The notes beneath the pieces were generated by a model that saw only the letters and a program-made list of their open reading frames with translations, did no database searches and had not been told where the DNA came from. The position numbers and the translations under genes were made by a program. Below, piece by piece: positions 24,301-33,289 of a stretch of DNA of 64,000 bases. Source of the stretch: Argonema antarcticum A004/B2 (GTDB lineage Bacteria > Cyanobacteriota > Cyanobacteriia > Cyanobacteriales > Aerosakkonemataceae); the NCBI RefSeq assembly GCF_023333585.1, contig NZ_JAIQZN010000015.1:39252-103251 (forward strand). Reading direction: 5' to 3'. Position 1 is the first letter of the stretch. Every line of letters begins with the position of its first letter.

Positions 24301-25461
24301 TTATCTCAAGTTTTCCAACCAATTACTTAAATCAGAAACATCATTAAAATCTAGTAAAGCATCTCCTAGATTAATTAACTGTTCCATTGATAATTGTTCA
24401 ATTTTGTTAGAAATTGCCTGTTCTAAGTTCCCAAATAGTCGCGTAGATTGTCGTAAGATAAACTGCCGTTGTTGTGCCTGTATTCTTTGTTGTTCCGATT
24501 GTAATTCTTGGCTTTCGGCTTCGACTCTTTGGCTTTCGGCTTCGACTCTTTGGCTTTCGGCTTCGACTCTTTGGCTTTCGGTTTCGACTCTTTGGCTTTC
24601 GGTTTCGACTCTTTGGCTTTCGGTTTCGACTCTTTGGCTTTCGGCTTCGACTCTTTGGCTTTCAGCTTCGACTCTTTGGCTTTCAGCTTCGACTCTTTGG
24701 CTTTCGGCTTCGACTCTTTGGCTTTCGGCTTCGACTCTTTGGCTTTCGGCTTCGACTCTTTGCCGCTCTTCCATCAATTTTTGTTGGTCTTCGATAAAAA
24801 ACATTTGGTTTTCTAACCGATCTAATTCTTCCGTAGTCAAGTTAGCCTGATTAGCAATTGTCAAAGCCATGTTAATTTCTGGTATAGTTCCCAGAGAGTC
24901 AGGGACTACTTGTAAAGTCGGTGCTTGTTTAATAAAGTAAATCCATTTATCTGTAAGGCTTTCCAACTGTTCTAGCGACTTTTGGAATTTAGGTAATTCG
25001 ACAAAAATCAAAGTCATTTCTCGCCAATAATCAACCAAGTCTTCTGTTTCTTTAAAGACAAAAGTCGAAATAAGTCTATGCCGATCGAATATCTTAAAAT
25101 CCGTAATTGTCAGACTAATGACGGGATTGAGTTCGCCATATTTTCGACCGGAACCAAGTTGATTGATATAAGCTTTGGCCGTGTTATATAAAATTCTTTT
25201 TTCAAAGCCGGAGACGTTCAATACTTGCATTTCAATAATCACGTATTTACCGTCGTTGAGTTGAGCTTTAACATCCAGGTAACTATCTTTCAATTCCGGC
25301 CTTTGACCGGATTGATAAGGGTCGATAATTTGCAAATCTGTAATTACGCGATCGCCTTGATAAATTAAGGCATTCAGAAAGCTGATTAAAATTGGTTTAC
25401 TTTCGGCTGAACCGAAGATTTTTTTGAAAGCGAAATCGGTTTTAGGGCTGATAAATCTCAT
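24301..25461 (-). CDS. Rpn-family PD-(D/E)XK nuclease/putative transposase with heptad-repeat insert
   Basis: 386 residues from ATG 25461 (GAGG nine bases upstream). The N-terminus, MRFISPKTDFAFKKIFG, and the core YLDVKAQLNDGKYVIIEMQV (Asp...Glu-x-Gln) are the signature of Rpn/PDDEXK_2 recombination-promoting nucleases, which resemble transposases and are linked to DNA cleavage and recombination. From about residue 236 the protein holds twelve perfect or near-perfect heptads RVE(A/T)ESQ, encoded by a 21-bp tandem DNA repeat, giving a long charged coiled coil. A short C-terminal domain follows. The DUF4351-like tail of many homologues is replaced by GNLEQAISNKIEQLSMEQL. It sits between the two AAA/WD40 blocks, possibly co-transcribed with the larger gene upstream. 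Confidence 0.88.
   Translation of the reverse strand: MRFISPKTDFAFKKIFGSAESKPILISFLNALIYQGDRVITDLQIIDPYQSGQRPELKDSYLDVKAQLNDGKYVIIEMQVLNVSGFEKRILYNTAKAYINQLGSGRKYGELNPVISLTITDFKIFDRHRLISTFVFKETEDLVDYWREMTLIFVELPKFQKSLEQLESLTDKWIYFIKQAPTLQVVPDSLGTIPEINMALTIANQANLTTEELDRLENQMFFIEDQQKLMEERQRVEAESQRVEAESQRVEAESQRVEAESQRVEAESQRVEAESQRVETESQRVETESQRVETESQRVEAESQRVEAESQRVEAESQELQSEQQRIQAQQRQFILRQSTRLFGNLEQAISNKIEQLSMEQLINLGDALLDFNDVSDLSNWLENLR
24508..24765. repeat. Coding minisatellite: twelve 21-bp units
   Basis: The unit TTTGGCTTTCGGCTTCGACTC (given in parts: TTTGGCTTTC, GGCTTCGACTC) recurs about twelve times with a few G/A substitutions. On the minus strand each unit encodes RVE(A/T)ESQ. The array keeps all reading frames open, which produces spurious antisense frames. 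Confidence 0.95.
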
Positions 25462-25486
25462 AGGGATTAACCTCAATTTAATATGA

Positions 25487-28400
25487 TTATAAAGGTGAAT
25501 TATTAATATGGTCGCACAGATGTCTGTCTTCCTCCTTCACATCGGCATTTGTTCGCAGGTAATCCCGGATGCGATCGCACGCATAACCCAGTTCATCGAG
25601 TTTGAGAATGCCCTCCACATCCCACAAAATCAGCGTGCGATCGTCCCCAGCAGAAGCAATCTGTTTACCATCGGGACTAAACGCCACCCCCCAAACATTC
25701 CCTTGATGTCCGGTTAGCGTCGTTATTTCTGTCCCGTCGGTTTTCCAAAGTTTGAGTGCGCCAGTTGCGCCTCCAGTCACCAGCATTTGACCGTCTGGAC
25801 TGAAATCAACGGCTATCATGCCTCTAGTGTTTCCCTTGAGGGTTTTGAGCAACCTGCCCTCGCTCGTCCAGAGTTTAATCGTGTCATCCATGCTGGCAGT
25901 TGCCAAAGTGCCACCGTCTGGACTGATAGCAACTTCCCAAACCCCACTGCGATGACCCTTGAGAGTCTTGGAAAATTTACCGTCCAAACTCCACAACCGA
26001 ACTGTACCATCTTCACTGGCGGAAACCAGCCTCTTTCCGTCAGGGGTAAAGTCCACATCGTAAACCCTAGCCCGATGTCCTTTGAACGTCCGTAGGGGCG
26101 GTGCCCCCGTGCCCGCCCTGCCGTCCGACTTCCACAGTTTCACGGTTGTATCGTCGCTGGCAGAAGCGAGTAGCTGACCATCTGGACTAGGGGAGATATC
26201 CCAAACTCCCGCCCCATGCCCTGTTATAGTTTTCAGCAACGTCCCGTCGAACTGCCAGAATTTAATCGTTTTATCTTCACTGGCGGTAGCAAGGATGGGC
26301 GCGATCGCAGATTTCCCAGAGTTGGCAAAGCTGGCAGCAGAGAGGAAAGCAACGGACTGAACGGCAGCCTTGTTTCCGGCAAAAGACTTCAGCAACGTAC
26401 CGTCTCGCGCCCACAGTTTAAAACTGCGATCCGAACCGGCTGAAGCTAGCATCTGACCGTCTGGGCTGAAATCTATATCCCAAATCGTGCCGCGATGTCC
26501 GTGCAGAACTTTCGAGAAGGGGTTTATCGGATTCCAGACTCGAACGGTATTGTCGTCACTGGCGGAGACAACGATTTCACTGTGGGGAATAAAGGTCACG
26601 CCTCGAATTCCAGATTGATGCCCTTGGAGGACTTTCAACAGCGTCCCGTCGGGCTTCCAGAGGTTTATGGTTTGGTCGGCGCTGGCGGAAGCAATGACAT
26701 CACCTGCTGTGCTGACGGCAATTTCAAACACTTCAGAATTATGGCCGCTAAGAGTGAGTAGGGGCAGTGCCTCTGTGCCTGCCCTTCCGTCGAGTTGCCA
26801 GAGTTTAACAGTATTGTCAGCGCTGGCAGAGACGATGGTGGGACGTTTTGTGCCGTTCTTGTCGGCAAGTAAGGCGAACTCAACGTCCCAAACGGCCGCG
26901 CTATGCCCTTCCAGGGTTCTCACCAGTTCGCCGCCCTTAGTCCAAACCTTGATCGTACCGTCCGCGCTGCCAGAGGCGAGTAGATTTCCATCTGGACTAA
27001 AGGCAACACCCCAAACCCCACTTTGATGTCCTGTCAGAGTCTCGATCGGTTTGCCATCAAAGCTCCACAGACGAATGGTGCTGTCTTCGCTGCCGGAGGC
27101 GATGCGCTGACCATCAGGACTCACGGCGATGTCCCAAATTGCGGTACTGTGTCCCGGAAAGGTTTTGAGCAGTTTGCCTTGCCGATTCCACAGATAAATG
27201 TTGCCGTCCAAGCTAGATGTCACTAGGCGCTGGCTGTCAGGACTAAAACTGAGGGCGTGAACGGTGGCAGTGTGCTGGAGGGTTTGCAGCAGCGTACCAT
27301 CGGGTTTCCAAAGCTTAACCGTTTGGTCATTACTGCCTGTAGCGATCAGTTGACCGTCTGGGCTGGCATCAACCGCCAGTACCCAACCTCGATGTCCCCA
27401 GAAGCGATTGAGTTCTGCGGTTCCGTAGATGGCTTGTTGCAGCACTTGCCGAACTTGCGATCGCAACTGGGGGCCCGAATTAGCGAGATTGCCGAGCCTG
27501 CGTCTGGCTTTGATGGCAGTCACGAGGCCGTCTAATCGCTGTTGGGAGGCGAATTGCCCGGAGGATGAGGAGGTGAGGGCTTGAATTTCGCTGGTGGCGG
27601 CGTGATGATATTGCCAGAGGGCGAAAATGGCGGATGCGATCGCCACTATCAGCAACCCACTCAACGCTGCAATAAACTTGCGCTGTCGCTGTGCTGTCTT
27701 TCTTTCATAAGCTACGCGCTTGCGTTCTTCTGCGAGTCGCGCTTCGACTTCTTTTACTCGTTCTGCTTCCAGCGTTTGCTGCATTTCCAACTTGTCTAAT
27801 TCACCAGAAGCAGCTAAAAAGTGATAGTCCAAATCGCTCAAACTTTTGCCTTGCGCCCAAGCTTGAGCCTCTTTCAAAGCTTGTCCTCGCAACAGTCGGG
27901 AAGAATCTGTTTGTTTGGCTGCAATCCAAGTTTCAAAAGTTTGGGAGTAGGGACGTAGTTTTCCTAATTGTTTTTCTACCCATTCGAGGTTAAAAACTTC
28001 TGCATAAATGCGGTTTTTAACTTTGAGTAATCCTGCTTTTTTTTCAACTAATCCAGATAGCACCAGTTCGATTTGTTCGCGGCTGTCGTCGGCACAGATC
28101 CCCCCTGGGGTTAGGGGGGGTTCTGATTGTAAGATTTGCTGATAAATGCCTAGCAATCTTCCGGCGCGTTGTTCGTCACGGAGAATGCGATCGCCTATCG
28201 TTTTCAGATGCTCTGGCTCGTCCTGCGATTCCCATTTATCGATGATGCGCGATCGCACCACACTTTCTAACCAAAATGCCTCTGTCCCTGGGATAATTTT
28301 CAGACTATCGCTATTCTCATCCGACGCAAACGCCATGTTTTCTAGCAATCTTACCAGCAATTGACAGAGTTTTTGAGTCAAAAATGGCTGTCCTGAAGTC

Positions 28401-29116
28401 CAAGTTAATATTTCTTTGAGTACTGCTCTTGAATTACTGACTTTTCCCTCTAAACCTACTGCTAATGGTGTGGCTTCATCCAATTGAAACCCCTGGAGTT
28501 CGATCGCTCTGCCGATATTAAATGGCGTCCGATTTTTATCGGCGATTAAATCTGAAGGTGTGGCTACTCCGAAGATCGCAAACGTGAGGCGATTGTAGGC
28601 AGGTTCCATCGCTCTTTGATTATAACAATAGCGAATCAAAGCAAAAAAATCATCTACCGGAAAATCTAAGCCGAGAATGCTGTCGATTTCATCGATAAAT
28701 ATAAAGATGCGCTCTTGAGGAAATTGCACCAGCAGCAATTCGACAATAAAACGACTCAATCTCTGGAGTAAAGACAAATCTTCTTCATCGCGCCACCAAA
28801 CTTTTAAGTTAAACTTTCCTAACAGGTTAAAACCCAACCATAAATCGGTCACTATTCCTTTGTACCACTGAATAGGCGTGATATTTTCACTGCCTATCGC
28901 TGTCATATCGACGGTGGTACAGAGGAATCCTTCTTCTTGCAGGCGATGTCGCGTTCTCACTAAAAGTGAAGATTTCCCCATTTGCCGCGAGTTGAGTACG
29001 TAGCAAAATTCTCCCTGCTTTAAAGCTTCATAAAGTTCGGAATCGGCTTGTCGTTGGACATAGGTAGGCGCATCAGTTGTGAGACTGCCGCCGATTTGGT
29101 ATTGGTAAGTGTTCAT
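25487..29116 (-). CDS. AAA-like ATPase fused to 14 WD40 repeats, second paralogue
   Basis: 1209 residues with the same architecture as the 20004-23597 product: P-loop [11 protein letters not shown], Walker [15 protein letters not shown], coiled coil ([18 protein letters not shown]), a transmembrane helix ([20 protein letters not shown]), fourteen WD40 units and the DYLRTNADV...DRHLCD tail. About 870 bp of the 5' half (28243-29110) is nearly identical to 22722-23590, whereas the WD40 halves differ widely, so the gene is a mosaic produced by recombination or gene conversion. In-frame palindromic inserts: [12 protein letters not shown] (28096-28122, in the linker), [10 protein letters not shown] (26092-26119) and [10 protein letters not shown] (26758-26785) in WD loops. 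Likely a membrane-anchored STAND-type sensor; target unknown. Confidence 0.9.
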   Translation of the reverse strand: MNTYQYQIGGSLTTDAPTYVQRQADSELYEALKQGEFCYVLNSRQMGKSSLLVRTRHRLQEEGFLCTTVDMTAIGSENITPIQWYKGIVTDLWLGFNLLGKFNLKVWWRDEEDLSLLQRLSRFIVELLLVQFPQERIFIFIDEIDSILGLDFPVDDFFALIRYCYNQRAMEPAYNRLTFAIFGVATPSDLIADKNRTPFNIGRAIELQGFQLDEATPLAVGLEGKVSNSRAVLKEILTWTSGQPFLTQKLCQLLVRLLENMAFASDENSDSLKIIPGTEAFWLESVVRSRIIDKWESQDEPEHLKTIGDRILRDEQRAGRLLGIYQQILQSEPPLTPGGICADDSREQIELVLSGLVEKKAGLLKVKNRIYAEVFNLEWVEKQLGKLRPYSQTFETWIAAKQTDSSRLLRGQALKEAQAWAQGKSLSDLDYHFLAASGELDKLEMQQTLEAERVKEVEARLAEERKRVAYERKTAQRQRKFIAALSGLLIVAIASAIFALWQYHHAATSEIQALTSSSSGQFASQQRLDGLVTAIKARRRLGNLANSGPQLRSQVRQVLQQAIYGTAELNRFWGHRGWVLAVDASPDGQLIATGSNDQTVKLWKPDGTLLQTLQHTATVHALSFSPDSQRLVTSSLDGNIYLWNRQGKLLKTFPGHSTAIWDIAVSPDGQRIASGSEDSTIRLWSFDGKPIETLTGHQSGVWGVAFSPDGNLLASGSADGTIKVWTKGGELVRTLEGHSAAVWDVEFALLADKNGTKRPTIVSASADNTVKLWQLDGRAGTEALPLLTLSGHNSEVFEIAVSTAGDVIASASADQTINLWKPDGTLLKVLQGHQSGIRGVTFIPHSEIVVSASDDNTVRVWNPINPFSKVLHGHRGTIWDIDFSPDGQMLASAGSDRSFKLWARDGTLLKSFAGNKAAVQSVAFLSAASFANSGKSAIAPILATASEDKTIKFWQFDGTLLKTITGHGAGVWDISPSPDGQLLASASDDTTVKLWKSDGRAGTGAPPLRTFKGHRARVYDVDFTPDGKRLVSASEDGTVRLWSLDGKFSKTLKGHRSGVWEVAISPDGGTLATASMDDTIKLWTSEGRLLKTLKGNTRGMIAVDFSPDGQMLVTGGATGALKLWKTDGTEITTLTGHQGNVWGVAFSPDGKQIASAGDDRTLILWDVEGILKLDELGYACDRIRDYLRTNADVKEEDRHLCDHINNSPL

Positions 29117-29250
29117 AGTTCATGGTTTATGGCAATAATCTATTAATTGTTACTCACAAGGAGGTAAGAGAGTTTGAATTGTTTTAATTCTACTGTCAAG
29201 AGATGACTTGTGTAGTTTTTGTTGAGGAACGAAACCAAAACTACAACTTA

Positions 29251-29880
29251 TTACAACTGTTCGTCTTCTGGCGATCGTCCAGCTTCAAAAATCTGTTTGG
29301 CAGTCAGATTTAATTCTGGAAATGTCGGAGATACGATCGAGTCAGCACCTCGGTACTGGTTGACTTGATACTCACCTTCTACTAAGTAATAGATGGAAAT
29401 AGTCGGCTGTTTGGGATTGCCAATGTACCTTCTACCACCCAAACCCAAATAGTCAATAATCCAGTATTCAGGAATGCCAAAAGTTTCATAGTCAACCAGC
29501 TTGTGGGCATAATCATCTTGCCAATTCGTGCTGACAACTTCAATAACTAGGGGAACGGATGCGGCTTGAGTAAGGGTTGATGACTTTTTCCACATCGGTT
29601 CTGATGACAGATTTTTCTGATTGATAACTAGCACATCAGGCGAATAAGCAGAGTCTCGTTCGGGAACCTTAATTAATGCTTGCTTGGGGATGAGGTAAGG
29701 GAGTTTTAATCGTTTGAATTCTACAGTTATTTCACCACCTAAAAACCCATTAATTTCTTCATGATCTCCTATTGGCTGCATTTCAACAATTACTCCATCG
29801 TGTAGTTCATAGAAGCCGCCGTCTGGTTTCCATTCCAGAAAATCTTCAAAACTTGTTGTTTTTGGTAAGGTTTGAAACAT
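29251..29880 (-). CDS. Uma2-family (DUF820) putative endonuclease, second copy
   Basis: 209 residues, about 90% similar by eye to the 19323-19931 product, with the same core (YSPDVLVINQKN, PLVIEVVSTNW, DDYAHKLVDYE). Differences cluster around residues 45-60 and at the C-terminus, where this copy has an extra SPEDEQL. Unlike the first copy it lies upstream of its AAA/WD40 neighbour in transcription order (134 bp), so the blocks are staggered rather than simply repeated. Probable nuclease of unknown target. Confidence 0.9.
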   Translation of the reverse strand: MFQTLPKTTSFEDFLEWKPDGGFYELHDGVIVEMQPIGDHEEINGFLGGEITVEFKRLKLPYLIPKQALIKVPERDSAYSPDVLVINQKNLSSEPMWKKSSTLTQAASVPLVIEVVSTNWQDDYAHKLVDYETFGIPEYWIIDYLGLGGRRYIGNPKQPTISIYYLVEGEYQVNQYRGADSIVSPTFPELNLTAKQIFEAGRSPEDEQL

Positions 29881-29948
29881 AGGATTGGGTGCATCTCACT
29901 TTTGCAAATATATGCTCACACTGTTTCTGATTATTACGCAAAACTGTG

Positions 29949-30030
29949 ATTTATAGCGGCTTGCAGTTGGATGAAGTACACCTCAGAAACCGGGTTTATT
30001 CAAGAAACCCGGTTTCTCTAGGCAAGTTGG
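29949..30030. repeat. Dispersed repeat family 1, copy e
   Basis: TTTATAGCGGCTTGCAGTTG, ATGAAGTACA, CAGAAACCGGGTTTATTC and AAGAAACCCGGTTTCT form a strong palindrome. It is in the same context as copy d at 23728. Confidence 0.85.
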
Positions 30031-30114
30031 GACTAAAGGCAGCTTTCCTCACCACACCCGTATGCCCCGTGAGCGTCCTCAGCAAGATGCCCTGGGAGTT
30101 CGATCGCGGTTAAA
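30029..30114 (-). pseudogene. Fossil WD40-repeat fragment, duplicate
   Basis: Nearly identical to 23811-23897 and encodes the same LLRTLTGHTGVV unit on the minus strand. It belongs to the duplicated intergenic block. Confidence 0.75.
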
Positions 30115-30177
30115 GGCAAGGAAGAAATGATAACTTATTGGTTGACTGGTTTTAAGGGTAGCTTGTCATTGGATGGG

Positions 30178-30351
30178 ATGTTGAGTTGAGGACGTAACAA
30201 AACTTGCCGGAACAGGAGGAAGAACCTCCCTTAACAAGCGTGACATCGATGATTTGCAAATCGGTAATTATGGTGTATCAGCTTGACGTTCAACATAAGT
30301 AGGAGCATCTGTTGTCAAGCTGCCGCCGATTTGATATTGGTAAGTGTTCAT
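30178..30351 (-). pseudogene. Composite fossil: AAA-ATPase and Rpn gene pieces
   Basis: Minus-strand reading shows three pieces. 30279-30351 encodes [20 protein letters not shown] then ERQAD, the exact N-terminus of the AAA/WD40 family. 30246-30275 encodes TDLQIID of the Rpn nuclease. 30178-30246 encodes the GKFCYVLNS stretch preceding the ATPase P-loop. The pieces are out of order and not in one frame: the remains of a third copy of the block, destroyed by deletion. Confidence 0.8.
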
Positions 30352-30396
30352 AGTTCCCGATATTTTAGAATTATTATGCTAATGAGTTCAAGTATT

Positions 30397-32343
30397 TTAT
30401 GTATGAAGGGTAACGCGATCGCGCCCTTGTCTTTTCGATTGATAAAGTGCTTCATCAGCACCAGCAATGAGCATTTCTGGAGAGTTTTGAGAATCTGGCT
30501 TTATACTGGCAACTCCCAAACTGACTGTGACAAACCGATCGGGAAGACCGTCAACGTCAGGATTGTCATGGGCGATCTCTAAGGCTTTAACGATCGCTCG
30601 AATTTCTTCTGCCATGTTAACAGCAGTATGGGCATCTGTTTGAGGCAAAATTACCGCAAACTCTTCACCGCCATAACGCGCCACAAGATTCCCATGATGC
30701 GTCACGCAAACACTGATAGCATTGGCAATTTGCTGTAGGCATTCATCTCCGGCTAGATGTCCGTAAGTGTCATTGTAAAACTTGAAATAGTCAACATCGC
30801 ACAAAATAAGCGATAGCGGTAGAATCTCCTCAATCTGCTGCCACAATGTTTTCAGATACTGGTTAAAGTAGCGTCTATTGGCAAGTTGAGTCAACTCATC
30901 TAAATTTGACAAGCGCTGTAACTGGACATTCTCTTGCTCTAACTCTTCCAAGCGAAAATCAATCAAATTTGGGTTTTTGAAATTCTCCCGAAAATACCTA
31001 CGATATAATTGGCAACTTGGCTTTGCTCGATCGCCATCAAGATGTATTAGCCCCATACTCTCTAACTTATATAGTGCGACATCTCCTACAAAAACCGATC
31101 CCTCACTGCTAATCACTCGCTTAAATGCTGCTGCCAAATCTGGCTCTTCTTGAAGCATAACTGAGAGACTCCGCAAATGAGCGCTGTAAATCCCGGTTGG
31201 TTCTTGAGCTTTTTGCAATAACTCTTCTAATGTCATCTCTTTGCCAGACAACTGATAGAATGCCATGTTTAGCAAATAGGGGTGTCCCCCTACCATTTCC
31301 ACCAAAGGAACAAGGCGTCGCATCCCCGCTTCACCCTCTGCCCAAGTAAGTTCGTAACGCATTGCCAGCTGCTGCACCTGCTCCAAACTAAATTCTGGCA
31401 CTTTCAGCGGTAACCCAATATTGAAGGGCGATTGAGTAAGCTTGAGCGGAAGGTAAATTTCGGTACTGTGAACCACCACCAACCGCAGTTTTCGCCAAGT
31501 CTCAACCTGTACTGCCTGTTCGTGCCAAGCTCGCAGCATCGGCAGAAAGTCTTGGGCAATTTCGGGATACTCAAAAATCCGATTCACTTCATTTAAGGCC
31601 AAAACCAAAGCACTATTGATAGATTTTAATAAATAGCCCTCAAAATAAATTTTGCAGCTCATTTTACTGCCCAAGTCCTCATCCCAGTAATCATTCAACT
31701 TGGGGGTGAGTTGCAACTGCCTGCTGACATTAGCACAGAACCAGCGTAAGAATTTATTAATAGAGGTAAAAACGGCAGTGTCAGCTTCTTGAAAATCTAA
31801 GACAACAGTTTTATATCCTTCTGTAGTGGCATGAGCAATAATCCTGTTTAGCAGTGAACTTTTCCCCATCTTCCTGGGCGCTTTGATCCGGAGTACGCAT
31901 CCTGGTTTGTGAATTTCATAGCACGCTAGTTCTTCGATCGGTGGACGATTGATATAAAGTTGGGAATCTAACGGTACTGGACGACCGGGAAATTCGATTT
32001 CCGCCTGTGGAAAGCTACTTAGGGAATCCTGTCTGGCTATTTGCTCCCTTGGGGACACCTGCCAGTCGGTGCGGTTGGATTTGGCTGTCCAGTTTTCCCC
32101 GTATTGCTTTAAGACTAGATGCAGATTTTTTTTGGTCACCCTTTGCCCTAAAGCATCTGAGAGGTCGTTCCACAACTTAGAGCCAATTTCCTTTATGTAG
32201 TCGAGGCCGTAAGCTGAATCCTGCGCTATGTCGGTATAGGTTTGCCCTATCCACGATGCACGGAAAACTAATCGCTCAATAGGACTGAGTTCCCTAGAGA
32301 GAAATTCTTGTTCTACAACTATTAGAGCTTCATCAACATTCAT
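30397..32343 (-). CDS. AAA-like ATPase domain fused to GGDEF diguanylate cyclase
   Basis: 648 residues. The N-terminal 90 residues resemble a helix-turn-helix-like vWA/MoxR-associated (vMAP-type) domain. An AAA-like domain follows with P-loop APRKMGKSSLL (155-165) and a VLALNEVNRIF Walker-B-like strand in which Asp is replaced by Asn. The C-terminal GGDEF domain has LTQLANRRYFNQYL, DVDYFKFYNDTYGHLAGDE and the active-site ARYGGEEF. The inhibitory RxxD site is absent, as HHGN occupies that position. It therefore probably makes cyclic di-GMP without classic product inhibition, controlled by the ATPase sensor. It stands alone, upstream of the fossil region. Such ATPase-GGDEF fusions are uncommon. 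Confidence 0.9.
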   Translation of the reverse strand: MNVDEALIVVEQEFLSRELSPIERLVFRASWIGQTYTDIAQDSAYGLDYIKEIGSKLWNDLSDALGQRVTKKNLHLVLKQYGENWTAKSNRTDWQVSPREQIARQDSLSSFPQAEIEFPGRPVPLDSQLYINRPPIEELACYEIHKPGCVLRIKAPRKMGKSSLLNRIIAHATTEGYKTVVLDFQEADTAVFTSINKFLRWFCANVSRQLQLTPKLNDYWDEDLGSKMSCKIYFEGYLLKSINSALVLALNEVNRIFEYPEIAQDFLPMLRAWHEQAVQVETWRKLRLVVVHSTEIYLPLKLTQSPFNIGLPLKVPEFSLEQVQQLAMRYELTWAEGEAGMRRLVPLVEMVGGHPYLLNMAFYQLSGKEMTLEELLQKAQEPTGIYSAHLRSLSVMLQEEPDLAAAFKRVISSEGSVFVGDVALYKLESMGLIHLDGDRAKPSCQLYRRYFRENFKNPNLIDFRLEELEQENVQLQRLSNLDELTQLANRRYFNQYLKTLWQQIEEILPLSLILCDVDYFKFYNDTYGHLAGDECLQQIANAISVCVTHHGNLVARYGGEEFAVILPQTDAHTAVNMAEEIRAIVKALEIAHDNPDVDGLPDRFVTVSLGVASIKPDSQNSPEMLIAGADEALYQSKRQGRDRVTLHT

Positions 32344-33289
32344 TTACATCTATATATTGACGAGGAGAGATTGAAAGTAAAACTTAATTTTACCTTAGAT
32401 TTTAGTAATCTAAAAAATCTTTCTTGACTTTTAACTCTTTCCTGACCTAGCACAGATATATGGATGATTTGTAATAAGAAAAGTAAATTTTTATGCCGTC
32501 AAGGGTTAACGAGCTTCTATAGCTAGGGACTAGGGGCTAGGGGCTAGGGGCTAGGGAAGAGGGAAGACGGAAAAGCTTACTCCGTAAAGGATTATGGACT
32601 TCATGTAACAGTTGGAGTTGGCTTAATCGCCCTGGCGGTTGCTATAAAATCCAATTATATTGTATAGTATGATACATTTTAATCCATTACTTTCTTTGAG
32701 CCCCAAGATTATGTAACTCAAGTTGCTAGCTAGTTCCATTGGCTCTTGTTCAGAATGGATAATGGCTACGTTGTTGCGCTTTAGCGCAACAACGTACCTG
32801 CTACGCATCTAATTTGACAGTCATTTTTTCTGACCTTCTTGTGGGATGGGCATCCTGTCCCCACTAAAGCCGAAGCACTCAGCACTCAAGAAGCACTTTG
32901 CTATATAGCAATCCCACTTTTCCCACTTTTCCCTTTTATGGTTGGGTAAAAAAGGCTTGTAGAGCCCACTTTTTTTGACATTTATAACTTTAAATTACCC
33001 ACTTTTCCCAATCAAATATAAGTTAAAATTTAAAACATCCACAATCAAATATAATTGAAGATTATTTTGTTGAAATGCGAAATGTCCAAATGTTATACTT
33101 AAAGTTTAAATTTATCATTTGATTATAATAACATAAACCTCCGCTATAATCATCAAGTTTTAAAAATTGTATAGACGCAAACTTGGGTGTTATAAAACGA
33201 GTAATATGGTCTGGCTTTACGGGAGTAACTACTTCAATCACCAAAACTCATACCTTTCTGCTGTAAAGGCAGAAGTTTAGAAAAATAAT
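32344..33289. other. Intergenic stretch of ~950 bp without a convincing gene
   Basis: Contents: a CTAGGGG heptamer run (32521-32560), a partial MITE family 3 copy near 32715, a 13-bp perfect hairpin (32768-32780 pairing with 32783-32795, ACGTTGTTGCGCT arm), an AAGCACT/CAGCACT-rich segment near 32875, and an AT-rich leader before the receptor kinase. Short open frames at 32623-32808 and 33062-33244 have no recognisable composition or ribosome site. Confidence 0.6.

Noticed and set aside
24404..24850. Three long plus-strand frames across the 24.5 kb minisatellite
   Set aside because: The 21-bp unit contains no stop in any frame, so long frames appear by chance; the minus-strand frame matches a known nuclease family.
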